From Dehalococcoidia bacterium (GTDB taxonomy: Bacteria; Chloroflexota; Dehalococcoidia; Lucifugimonadales; JAGWBF01): a DNA stretch of 64,000 bases. Shown here one piece after another: positions 8,432 through 15,537 of this stretch; within the stretch, counting starts at the first letter, position 1, and each line of letters opens with the position of its first letter. A program made the translations under genes and the position numbers. The notes under the pieces are model-generated. The model was not told the DNA's origin. It did not search any database and worked only from the letters and a program-made list of their open reading frames with translations. The stretch covers positions 19,016 to 83,015 of the forward strand of contig JAGWBJ010000006.1 in NCBI GenBank assembly GCA_021295955.1. Reading direction: 5' to 3'.

Positions 8432-8467
8432 TTAGCCCTAGGTCACTTTTTAGCCCTAGGTCACTTT
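8432..8467 (+). repeat. Perfect 18-bp tandem duplication before the UGA-containing peroxiredoxin
   Basis: TTAGCCCTAGGTCACTTT occurs twice head to tail, with the second copy running directly into the ribosome site AGGAGGT of the downstream gene. Each copy contains the palindrome CCTAGG. It may be a regulatory duplication or a replication slip. Confidence 0.75.
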
Positions 8468-8482
8468 TAGGAGGTACGCAGC

Positions 8483-8947
8483 ATGGCAGCCGAGGTGGGA
8501 CAGCCCGCTCCCGATTTCAAGATGCCCTCCAGCCTGGGAGACGACGTCGCCCTGAGCCAGTACCGGGGCCAGAAGAACGTGGTCCTCTCCTTCCACGTCT
8601 TCGACTTCACCGGCGGGTGAACGAACCAGGTCTCCTCGTTCCGGCAGTACAACGGCCAGTTCGAGGAGAAGGGTGCCCAGGTCCTGGGCATAAGCTGTGA
8701 CAGCCAACACTCCCACCGCGCCTACTCCACCGGCCTTGGGAACATACCCTACCCACTCCTCGCCGACTTCCATCCCCACGGGGAGATGGTCAAGTCCTAC
8801 GGCCTATGGAACGAGGAGCGGGGCGCCAGCCGCCGGGCCATCATAATCGTGGACAAGAGCGGCGTCGTCCGGTTCAGGCAGGAGTATTCACCCCCCAACA
8901 TCCCCGATCCCAGGGACATCCTGGCGGAGCTGGACAAGCTGGGCTAA
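8483..8947 (+). CDS. Candidate selenoprotein: peroxiredoxin with in-frame UGA at the catalytic position
   Basis: The ORF track does not show this gene because TGA interrupts it at 8618-8620. Reading through TGA gives one continuous 154-residue peroxiredoxin from ATG 8483 (strong AGGAGGT site) to TAA 8945-8947. The start is VGQPAPDFKM, the active site FHVFDFTGG-UGA-TNQVSSFR, then GAQVLGISCD, PYPLLADFHP and RAIIIVDKSGVVRF. UGA is codon 46; the upstream paralogue has its peroxidatic Cys at 45, and FTGVCT aligns with FTGG-UGA-T. Protein similarity continues normally on both sides, unlike a decayed gene. A stem-loop fitting the bacterial SECIS model follows (8631-8669). Read-through as selenocysteine is inferred; a Cys-to-stop mutation or base error is the alternative. 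Confidence 0.82.
8631..8669 (+). promoter_or_regulatory. Candidate bacterial SECIS element, peroxiredoxin
   Basis: TCTCCTCG pairs perfectly with CGAGGAGA (8 bp). Inside, CCG pairs with CGG around the apical loop GCAGTACAA, which begins with G. The apical loop starts 23 bases after the UGA, within the 16-37 base window described for bacterial SECIS elements. A second, shorter hairpin (GAACGA/TCGTTC) overlaps the UGA itself. Folding was judged by eye. Confidence 0.6.
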
Positions 8948-9060
8948 GCCCGGCCCCTCTGCCCCCGGACACCGCGCGGCCACCCCGGTCGGGTCCGGGC
9001 CGTACTCCGCTCCGGAGCCGTTCCGGCGCGACCCCCACATCCCGCGAGGAGGTGTCGCCG

Positions 9061-9885
9061 ATGCCCAGCGTGCGTACCGGCGACGGCGTCGAGATTAACT
9101 ACCGGCTGGACGACTTCCGGGACCCGTGGATAGAAGGCCCGGGAGAGACCATCGTCATGAGCCACGGGTTTGCCCGCAGCATGGTGTGGTGGACCCAGTG
9201 GGTGCCCACCCTGGCCAGGAAGTACCGGGTGCTGCGCTACGACATCCGCGGCTGCGGCCTCTCCTCCGTTCCCCCCGGGGGCGCGCCCTGGTCGGCGGAC
9301 CGCATAGCCGCGGACGTGGTGGACGTCATAGACGCCCTGGACATCGACGCCGTCCACTGGGTCGGGTTCGAGTCCGGGGGTCTGTGGGGCATCGTCTACG
9401 CCGTCAACCAGCCCGACCGGATCAAGAGCCTCACCCTCTGCAACACCCCCGCGGGGATAGGCACGGGACACTTCGCCGCGGCCGGGATCAGGGCGTGCGA
9501 CGAGATCAGACGGGTGGGCTTCCCCCAGTGGCTCATCGACACCCGGGCGACCCGCATGGACCTGGCCCTGGCCGACCCCAGGCTGGACGAGTGGCACGTC
9601 CGGGAGCACTCCAAGACCCCCACCGAGGTCGCCGCCTCCCTGATGGACGTGCTCGAGGTGCTGGACGTCTCCCAGCTTCACTCCAGGATCGGCGTCCCCA
9701 CGCTGATTATGTACAGCGACAGGGCCAAGAGCTGCCCGCCCGAGGAGCAGGCCCGGGTGTGGGAGACCATCGCCGACTCCCGGCTGGTCACCTTCCCCAA
9801 CATGGCCGCCGGCATCCAGCTACTGGCGCCCGACCGCTGCACCGCCGAGGTGCTGCGGTTCCTGGACGAGATAACGGGCCGGTAG
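9061..9885 (+). CDS. Alpha/beta-hydrolase-fold protein lacking the catalytic Ser and His
   Basis: 274 residues from ATG 9061 (GAGGAGGT site); the ORF-track start at 8806 runs back over the upstream gene. The fold is clear: oxyanion-region MSHGFARSM, GCGLS after the second strand, a nucleophile-elbow strand HWVGFESGG, and VPTLIMYSDRAKS with the acid-position Asp. The elbow normally reads G-x-S-x-G-G; here it is G-F-E-S-G-G, with Glu in the nucleophile place. The usual C-terminal GAGH motif is replaced by FPNMAAGIQLL, with no His. It is either a non-hydrolytic member or uses different chemistry. Substrate unknown. Confidence 0.8.
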   Translation: MPSVRTGDGVEINYRLDDFRDPWIEGPGETIVMSHGFARSMVWWTQWVPTLARKYRVLRYDIRGCGLSSVPPGGAPWSADRIAADVVDVIDALDIDAVHWVGFESGGLWGIVYAVNQPDRIKSLTLCNTPAGIGTGHFAAAGIRACDEIRRVGFPQWLIDTRATRMDLALADPRLDEWHVREHSKTPTEVAASLMDVLEVLDVSQLHSRIGVPTLIMYSDRAKSCPPEEQARVWETIADSRLVTFPNMAAGIQLLAPDRCTAEVLRFLDEITGR

Positions 9886-9896
9886 GCCTCCGGTGC

Positions 9897-9902
9897 TACA
9901 AT
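9897..9902 (+). promoter_or_regulatory. -10 element (TGCTACAAT) upstream of trmI
   Basis: GGTGCTACAATGAA is an extended -10 box just after the hydrolase stop. It predicts a start near 9909 and a leader of roughly 27 bases carrying the GGAGGT ribosome site of trmI. Confidence 0.5.
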
Positions 9903-9935
9903 GAATCGAGAGTCTTTCCCCACCGGAGGTGCCCG

Positions 9936-10829
9936 ATAGTAGCCGATCCGACGGCGACCCAGGATCTGGAGCGCGGCGGAGCCGGGTTCCTGGAGGGAGA
10001 CCTTGCCCTTCTCATCGACCGGAAGGGCCGCAGGTACCTGGTGACCCTGAAGGCGGACTCGGTCTTCCACACCCACGTGGGCACCCTCCCCCACGACCAG
10101 ATCATCGGCCGCCAGCAGGGCGACTGGTTCCGCACCAGCATGGGCCAGGGCCTGCTGGCCCTGAAGCCCACCCTGAGCGACTACGTGCTCGAGATGCCCA
10201 GGGGAAGCCAGGTCATCTATCCCAAGGACCTGGGCAACATCCTGATGCTGGCCGACGTGTTCCCCGGGGCCACCGTAATCGAGGCGGGGCTGGGGTCCGG
10301 AGCCCTGACGGCCGCCCTCCTCCGGGCGGTGGGCCACTCGGGCAGGGTGGTCACCTACGAGGTGCGGGAGGACATGGTGGCCAAGGCCCTGGCCAACGTG
10401 AGGGCCCTGGCGCCGGACTTCGACCGCCACGAGCTGCGCATCGGCGACGTCTACCAGGGGATTGTCGAGCGGCAGGTGGACCGGGTCGTGCTGGACGTGC
10501 CCGAGCCCTGGCAGGTGGTGTCCCACGCCGCCGAAGCCCTGCACAGGGGCGGCATCTTCCTCAGCTTCCTCCCCACCGTGCTCCAGGTACACCGGCTGGT
10601 GGAGGCCCTCACCGCCGATTCACGGTTCCAGCTCATCGAGACGGTGGAGGTGCTCCTGCGCCCCTGGAACGTGACCAGCCGCAGCGTGCGCCCCGTGCAC
10701 CGGATGGTGGCCCACACGGGGTTCATCACCACTGCCAGGCTGTGCGCCCCCAAGGCCGGGGCCCAGCCGCCCCCCGGTACCGAGAACACCCGACAGGAGA
10801 AAGAGGATGGACCGGCAGACGACCGTTGA
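9936..10829 (+). CDS. trmI: tRNA (adenine-58-N1)-methyltransferase TrmI
   Basis: Methylates A58 in the tRNA T-loop using S-adenosylmethionine. Family features: N-terminal EGDLALLIDRKGRRYLV with FHTHVG, MPRGSQVIYPKDLG, the SAM-binding EAGLGSGALTAALLRAVG, and DRVVLDVPEPWQVV. The ORF track runs back to 9126 only because that frame happens to be open across the hydrolase gene. There is no ATG, GTG or TTG at the correct place. GGAGGT at 9925-9930 is followed after five bases by ATA-GTA-GCC, so ATA 9936 is the likely initiation codon (297 residues). The 3' end overlaps the HD gene by 23 bases, indicating coupling. Confidence 0.9.
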   Translation: MVADPTATQDLERGGAGFLEGDLALLIDRKGRRYLVTLKADSVFHTHVGTLPHDQIIGRQQGDWFRTSMGQGLLALKPTLSDYVLEMPRGSQVIYPKDLGNILMLADVFPGATVIEAGLGSGALTAALLRAVGHSGRVVTYEVREDMVAKALANVRALAPDFDRHELRIGDVYQGIVERQVDRVVLDVPEPWQVVSHAAEALHRGGIFLSFLPTVLQVHRLVEALTADSRFQLIETVEVLLRPWNVTSRSVRPVHRMVAHTGFITTARLCAPKAGAQPPPGTENTRQEKEDGPADDR

Positions 10830-11382
10830 GTTCCTGCAAGACTACGTAAAGACCGACACCCTGATGAAGCACCTGCTGGCGGTCGAGGCCGCCATGCGCG
10901 CCTACGCCCGCAAGTTCGGGGAGGACGAGGAGCGTTGGGGCGTGGCGGGCCTGGTCCACGACTTCGACTGGGAGATCGTGCCCACCCCCGAGGAGCACCC
11001 GACCTTCGGGGCCAACATCCTGCGGGAGCGGGGCTTCTCCGAAGACATCGTGCGGGCCGTGCTCACCCACGGCGACCACACCGGCCTCCAGCGGGAGACG
11101 CCCATGGAGCGGACCCTGTTCGCCGTGGACGAGCTCTCCGGGTTCGTCAGGGCCGTGACCCTGGTGCGCCCCAGCAAGAGCCTGGACGACGTCACCCCCA
11201 GGTCGGTGCGCCGCAAGATGAAGGACAAGGCCTTCGCCAGGGACGTCAACAGGGATGACATCGTCAAGGGCGCCGAGGAGATGGGCGTAGACCTGGACGA
11301 GCACATGGCCTTCGTCATCGAGAGCCTGAAGCCCGTCGCGGCGGACCTGGGGCTCAACACCGGAGCGGGCGAGGACGCCTGA
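10807..11382 (+). CDS. HD-domain protein (putative phosphohydrolase)
   Basis: 191 residues. HD superfamily ligands can be placed at TLMKHLLAVE (first His), GLVHDFDWE (HD pair) and VLTHGDHTG (downstream His). A conserved Asp lies in FAVDELSGF. HD proteins usually hydrolyse phosphate esters of nucleotides; the substrate cannot be told here. ATG 10807 is inside the end of trmI and is preceded by GGAGAAAGAGG, so the two genes are co-translated. Confidence 0.85.
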   Translation: MDRQTTVEFLQDYVKTDTLMKHLLAVEAAMRAYARKFGEDEERWGVAGLVHDFDWEIVPTPEEHPTFGANILRERGFSEDIVRAVLTHGDHTGLQRETPMERTLFAVDELSGFVRAVTLVRPSKSLDDVTPRSVRRKMKDKAFARDVNRDDIVKGAEEMGVDLDEHMAFVIESLKPVAADLGLNTGAGEDA

Positions 11383-11411
11383 TACCGCCCCGTATGCCCC
11401 GGGGCCGTATC
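11382..11411. terminator. Hairpin between convergent stops, candidate bidirectional terminator
   Basis: ATACCGCCCC pairs with GGGGCCGTAT (nine of ten positions) around a nine-base loop. It fills exactly the interval between the HD gene stop and the stop of the convergent gene. There is no T-tract, so it is only a candidate. Confidence 0.4.
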
Positions 11412-11985
11412 AGCACCGCACTCCCACCAGTCCCGGGAGCCTGCGCCGTTTCAGGAGCTCCCTCGCCTTGGAGTCGGAGAACCAGACCATCCGGCCGGTT
11501 ATGGCGTCCTCGGAGTGAAGGTCCAGCTCGGTAAAGAACTTGAGGAAGTACAGCCCGGCCTCCCGGGGGCCCAACGGGGACTTCTGGGCCACGGCCAGGG
11601 GCGCGAACCCGTCGGACCCGCCCAGTATCCGCTCGGTCAGGGCCGGGTCGTGGCTCTCCCAGGTGCATACGGCCGGCAGCAGCGGCGTCAGCCCTTCCCG
11701 CTCCGCCAGCCAGGACCAGTAGACCCCCATCCCCTCACCCGATGCCCCTCCGGCGCCGTGGCCCAGGAGCAGTATGGAGTTGAGCCCGCCGTCCGTCAGG
11801 TGGGGCTCCAGCTCCCCGGGTTCCCGCACCCGCACGGGGCCTTCGGCCTTCAGGCCGAGCCCCCTCTTCCGCAGGCTCGAGTATATCCGGTCGCAGAACT
11901 GGGACTCCCAACCCTGGACGTCGCCGGATGCGTCGACGATGAGCAGGGCAGGCTTGCCTGGTATGGACGCTGAGCTCCAGAGCAC
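11410..11985 (-). CDS. Small CHAT-like (caspase-fold) hypothetical protein
   Basis: 191 residues from GTG 11985. The order of motifs recalls a stripped-down CHAT/caspase-type domain: first strand PALLIVDASGD, a region with EPGELEPHL, then SILLLGHGAGG with the His-Gly position, and LLPAVCTWESHDP with the candidate Cys, followed by LGPREAGLYFLKFF, which resembles the helix after the catalytic Cys. No partner or substrate domain is present. Family CHAT proteins are peptidase-fold modules often fused to repeat domains; this one stands alone. Assignment rests only on motif spacing. Confidence 0.45.
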   Translation of the reverse strand: MLWSSASIPGKPALLIVDASGDVQGWESQFCDRIYSSLRKRGLGLKAEGPVRVREPGELEPHLTDGGLNSILLLGHGAGGASGEGMGVYWSWLAEREGLTPLLPAVCTWESHDPALTERILGGSDGFAPLAVAQKSPLGPREAGLYFLKFFTELDLHSEDAITGRMVWFSDSKARELLKRRRLPGLVGVRC

Positions 11986-12015
11986 TGGCGGCCTCTCTTG
12001 CCGGCCCCGGCCCGG

Positions 12016-12189
12016 TTAGCGGCCCAGGGCTTCGGCCAACTTTCGGGCGTCATCCCCGTCCAGGAAGTATTCCATGGCCGAGACCTGGCCGAGCTTCTTC
12101 AGGGTGATGACCAGCCGGAGGGTCCCGTCGTCGGTCCTCTCCAGGTCCAGGGTCTTGGGCTGCCGGGACAGGTTCAGGATGTTCTCCAT
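12016..12189 (-). CDS. Small hypothetical protein (57 residues)
   Basis: The ORF track starts at a TTG (12201), but GGAG lies six bases before ATG 12189, which I prefer. The protein is well formed (KTLDLERTDDGTLRLVITLK, then DGDDARKLAEALGR), predicting a beta hairpin followed by a helix. No family recognised. It lies 31 bases after the HEPN-like gene on the same strand and may share its transcript. Confidence 0.55.
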   Translation of the reverse strand: MENILNLSRQPKTLDLERTDDGTLRLVITLKKLGQVSAMEYFLDGDDARKLAEALGR

Positions 12190-12219
12190 GGAGCGCTCCA
12201 ATCGATGGGTGGTGGCGGG

Positions 12220-12582
12220 CTAGTCGTCCGGCGCCAGGGTCGCCAGCACCCGGTCTACGAAACGATGCACGCGGGGACGATCAATCTCGATCTGGTAGGG
12301 TTCCATCTCGTCGTGGTAGAAGTTCCTGTGGAAATTCTCCGCGGCGTAGAAACCGGCGGCGAACTCTGCGTCGGCCCTCTCCTCGGTCAGCCTCTCCACC
12401 GCGTTCTTCAGCTCCCGGTGGGTACGGCAGGGCCAGTCCCGAAGCACGGCCGCGGCCATGACGGCGTGGGACGCGGCGCCCCATAGCTTCTCGGACGCCT
12501 GCAGGTGGTCTCCAGCGGCGAACTCCTCGTCGGATGCGGCCAGGAACTGCCTTGCCGTCCGGCCATGCTCCTCGCACTCCAT
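12220..12582 (-). CDS. HEPN/PaREP1-like helical protein
   Basis: 120 residues, almost all helical. The segment FAAGDHLQASEKLWGAASHAVMAAA is typical of the HEPN/PaREP1-like group, in which a helical bundle packs around an ASEK.WGA motif. WPCRTHREL could hold the R/H of a HEPN RNase-like site but does not fit the R-x4-6-H pattern well. Many family members are RNases or nucleotidyltransferase partners; no nucleotidyltransferase gene is adjacent here. Function unassigned. Confidence 0.6.
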   Translation of the reverse strand: MECEEHGRTARQFLAASDEEFAAGDHLQASEKLWGAASHAVMAAAVLRDWPCRTHRELKNAVERLTEERADAEFAAGFYAAENFHRNFYHDEMEPYQIEIDRPRVHRFVDRVLATLAPDD

Positions 12583-12739
12583 TCAATGCCTCCCGGCCGT
12601 CCCGGTCACGGGGACGACCCGCGCTGTTCTCCCACACCTAGTCTACCAACGGCCTCGACCGTCGGGCAAGGGTTGGGGTATCCCCCTGCCCCAGGGAGGT
12701 GTGATGGATTACCGGTTTGAGGAAGGGGGTCCGGGGCTG

Positions 12740-13972
12740 TCAAGGCAGGTGTGTCATCTCCCAGTCCTGGCCCAGGTGGGGATACGCTCCCTCCATCAGC
12801 GGAACGTGCCGGAGCGACCTCAGGGGCGCCGGAAGCCCTTCCAATGCACCCCTGGCGGCCTCCGAAGGCAGGAGGCCCCACAGCTCGGGCCTGCCCACCC
12901 CCTTCCCCTGGACCAGGACCCGGAAATCGCCCATGCCCCCGGGGCGGGCTATGTCCAGCATCCCCATCCTGTTGGCGTCCGCCTCCCGCTGGGGCAGCCC
13001 CATCGCCCTGAGCTTCCCGAGCATCTCCCCCAGCCCGAGGTTGTGGAGGAGCTCCCGCTGCGTGGTCAATCCGAGGGTCTCCAGCCCCGCGGCGGCGCCC
13101 GAGCGGGTCACCGCCGTGAAGTCCACGTGGGCGGTGATGTCCTGGAGTCCCACCCGTTGGAGGGGAGCATCGGTCTGGACGTGGTCGTGGAAGGTGGTCA
13201 ACGTGCCCCGGGGGCGGGCGTACAGCTCCGGCGCGGCGTCGCCGTAGTCCACCGTGAACACGAAGCCCCTGTCCAACGCCGAGGAGACCGCCCGGGTCCA
13301 GCCGTCCACCTCCAGGCTGATCTCGGCCGTCTGCCCCTCGGCCAGGCCGATCTCCTCCGAGGCCAGACGCGCCGCCAGCGCGGGAGTCGAGGGGGCTCCC
13401 AGGCATTCCCGCAGGGCTTCTTCCCCCAGGGAGACGTACACCTCCCGAAGCTCCCCACCGCTGACCGTCACCCGGTGAACGGGGAACGAGTCCAGCAGCT
13501 CGTTGGAGACCAGGCAGCCCCTTACGCCCCGCAGCGGCACTCCCCGGGCCCTCAGGCGGGATACCCTGCGCCGGTCCTCGGGGGCGAGGCGGGCTTCCAG
13601 GCCCGGGCCGGGCCGGACGTCCAGGCATAGGTAGCGCAGCGAGTCGTAGAAGCCGGGCGGCAGGCGCCGGCCGAAGGAGACCACGTCGTGGCACAGGAGG
13701 CCGTTGCCCGCCCCCATCTCCACCACCCAGAAGACCCGGGGACTCTCCAGAAGCAGCCATGCCTGGTAGAGCTGGAGGCACAGGAGGGCGCCGAAGGCCG
13801 GGTGGGCAGCCGGGGCCGTGTAGAAATCGCCGTGGGACGCCGTGCTCCGGGGGTCGGAGTAGTAGCCGCCGTCGTGCCAGAGCAGGGCAACCTCCATGAA
13901 CTCGGCGAAGGTTATGGGGCCGCGCTCACGGATGCGCCTGTGGACCTCGGCCTCTGCTCCGGCAAGGGCCAT
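12740..13972 (-). CDS. MidA/NDUFAF7-like SAM-dependent methyltransferase
   Basis: 410 residues, usual family length. N-terminal IRERGPITFAEFMEVAL and GGYYSDP are hallmarks, followed by GDFYTAPAAHPAFG, the SAM-binding strand VVEMGAGNGLL, VSNELLDSFPVHRV and FTVDYGDAAPELYA. The mitochondrial relative methylates an arginine of complex I; the bacterial target is unknown but could likewise be a respiratory-complex protein. The gene lies 44 bases downstream of citrate synthase on the same strand, so co-transcription is likely. Confidence 0.88.
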   Translation of the reverse strand: MALAGAEAEVHRRIRERGPITFAEFMEVALLWHDGGYYSDPRSTASHGDFYTAPAAHPAFGALLCLQLYQAWLLLESPRVFWVVEMGAGNGLLCHDVVSFGRRLPPGFYDSLRYLCLDVRPGPGLEARLAPEDRRRVSRLRARGVPLRGVRGCLVSNELLDSFPVHRVTVSGGELREVYVSLGEEALRECLGAPSTPALAARLASEEIGLAEGQTAEISLEVDGWTRAVSSALDRGFVFTVDYGDAAPELYARPRGTLTTFHDHVQTDAPLQRVGLQDITAHVDFTAVTRSGAAAGLETLGLTTQRELLHNLGLGEMLGKLRAMGLPQREADANRMGMLDIARPGGMGDFRVLVQGKGVGRPELWGLLPSEAARGALEGLPAPLRSLRHVPLMEGAYPHLGQDWEMTHLP

Positions 13973-14016
13973 CGGTAACAGACAGGGTACTTAAGGGGGC
14001 CGGACGCCCCCTCTCC

Positions 14017-15153
14017 CTAACCCCGCTGCTCGATGGGGACGTACTCCAGGTCCATCGCCCCCGTGTAGTCCAGCAACGGACGCATGAGGATGTTGTTTTC
14101 GTACTGCTCGATGCACTGGAGGGTCCAGCCGGGTATCCGGCCCAGGGCGAAGATGGGTATGAACAGGTCCTCGGGAATGCCCAGGAGGTGGTATATGGAC
14201 CCGGCGAAGAAGTCCACGTTCACGTAGATGCCCTTGGACCTGTAGGGCACCATCACCTTCTCTTCCATGTACCGCAGTATCTGGAACCAGTGGGGCTCGC
14301 CCATCTTCTCACCCAGCTCCTGGGACCTGGTGCGGAGGTGGCGGGCCCTGGGGTCCTCGGCCTTGTACACCCGGTGCCCGAACCCCATGATCCTGCCGCC
14401 GCTGTCCAGCAGCTTCCTGGCGTACTCCTCGGCGTTCTCGGGCTGGCCTATGTCCTGGGCCATCTTCATCACGGCCTCGGCCGCCCCGCCGTGCCACGGG
14501 CCCTTCAGCACGCCGATCCCCGTCACGATGGCCGAGTGCAGGTCCGACAGGGTCGACGCCGTCACCCGCGCCCCGAAGGATGAGGCGTTGGAGCTGTGCT
14601 CCGCGTGGAGGATGAAGTCCACGTCCATCAGCCGCTGGGTCTCCTCGTCGGGGACGGCCCCGCTCAGCATGTACAGGAAGTTGCCCGCGTGGTTCAGGTC
14701 CGCGTTGGGGCCCACCGGCTCGTTGCCGTTCCTGATGCGGTGGTGGGCCGCCACGACGGTCGGACCCTGGGCCGTGAGCCGCAGTCCCTTGCGGACCGTC
14801 GCCTCGGGGGAGTTGTCGTCCACCTCCGGGTCGAAGGCCGCCAAGGCCGACACCCCGGTGCGCAGGGCGTCCATGGGATGGCTGTCCTTGACCAGCCTCA
14901 GCACCTGGACCACCTCATCCGGGATCTCGCGGTTGGCGCGAAGGGTCGCGTCCAGCTCGGCAAGCTGGTCCTTTCGAGGAAGGCCGGCGTAGAGGAGGAG
15001 GTGGATGACCTCTTCGAAGGTCGACTTCTCCGCCAGGTCGTGGATATTGTAGCCCCTGTAGAGAAGCTTTCCTACCTGGCCATCGACGAAGCTCGCCTCG
15101 GAGGTGTCGATGTAAACGTCCTTGAGTCCCCGCATGATCTCTTTGTCGGCCAT
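14017..15153 (-). CDS. gltA: Citrate synthase
   Basis: Condenses acetyl-CoA and oxaloacetate to citrate, entry of the citric acid cycle. 378 residues, the short bacterial/archaeal form. Catalytic positions are visible: His in LHAEHSSNASSF, His in GFGHRVYK and Asp in VNVDFFAGSIYHLLGIP. N-terminal GQVGKLLYRGYNIHDLA is also typical. The ATG follows AGGGAGACGTGAGCC. A consensus-like promoter lies about 220 bases upstream, giving an unusually long leader. A methylcitrate synthase activity cannot be excluded from sequence alone, but no prp genes are near. Confidence 0.95.
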   Translation of the reverse strand: MADKEIMRGLKDVYIDTSEASFVDGQVGKLLYRGYNIHDLAEKSTFEEVIHLLLYAGLPRKDQLAELDATLRANREIPDEVVQVLRLVKDSHPMDALRTGVSALAAFDPEVDDNSPEATVRKGLRLTAQGPTVVAAHHRIRNGNEPVGPNADLNHAGNFLYMLSGAVPDEETQRLMDVDFILHAEHSSNASSFGARVTASTLSDLHSAIVTGIGVLKGPWHGGAAEAVMKMAQDIGQPENAEEYARKLLDSGGRIMGFGHRVYKAEDPRARHLRTRSQELGEKMGEPHWFQILRYMEEKVMVPYRSKGIYVNVDFFAGSIYHLLGIPEDLFIPIFALGRIPGWTLQCIEQYENNILMRPLLDYTGAMDLEYVPIEQRG

Positions 15154-15372
15154 GGCTCACGTCTCCCTTGGCGGGTTGCGAGAGCGCCGGGGCGCGTCTC
15201 TGCTCGGGCACGTCCAGCAGGGCGTCGGTAGGGCTCTTGCGGCGGCCTGTAAGGCGCCTTAAAAAGAACAGCGGTGGGCGTCCACACCCTGGTACGACAT
15301 CCCACCTGTTCGTTGGCGTCGAAACCCGCAAAGGCGCCGGCCGCCCACGACGCCCAGTCTGTATTCACGGAA

Positions 15373-15402
15373 ATTCTAACACCCGCCATTTTGGACTGTC
15401 AA
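15373..15402 (-). promoter_or_regulatory. Sigma70-type promoter of citrate synthase
   Basis: Minus strand shows TTGACA (15397-15402), an 18-base spacer and TAGAAT (15373-15378). The predicted leader to the citrate synthase ATG is about 210 bases and contains no other gene; only the palindrome AAGGCGCCTT stands out in it. Confidence 0.65.
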
Positions 15403-15469
15403 GCTGAGCCCTCACCCCCCAAACAAGCCGGGCCCACCCTGGAAGCGGCAACCACCCGCCGTATCCTGG

Positions 15470-15475
15470 TACAAT
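15470..15475 (+). promoter_or_regulatory. -10 element upstream of first amidase
   Basis: CCTGGTACAATCAAG places TACAAT about 63 bases before ATG 15538, which has the ribosome site AAGGAG seven bases upstream. It lies back to back with the citrate synthase promoter. Confidence 0.45.
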
Positions 15476-15537
15476 CAAGCTGGTCGGACCTCTCTCCCCG
15501 GAGGAATCCGCATCCTACATGGTGAAGGAGAGACAAT

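Noticed and set aside
8456-8779. Minus-strand ORF overlapping the UGA-containing peroxiredoxin
   Set aside because: The plus-strand read-through product is a clear peroxiredoxin; the minus frame has no motif.
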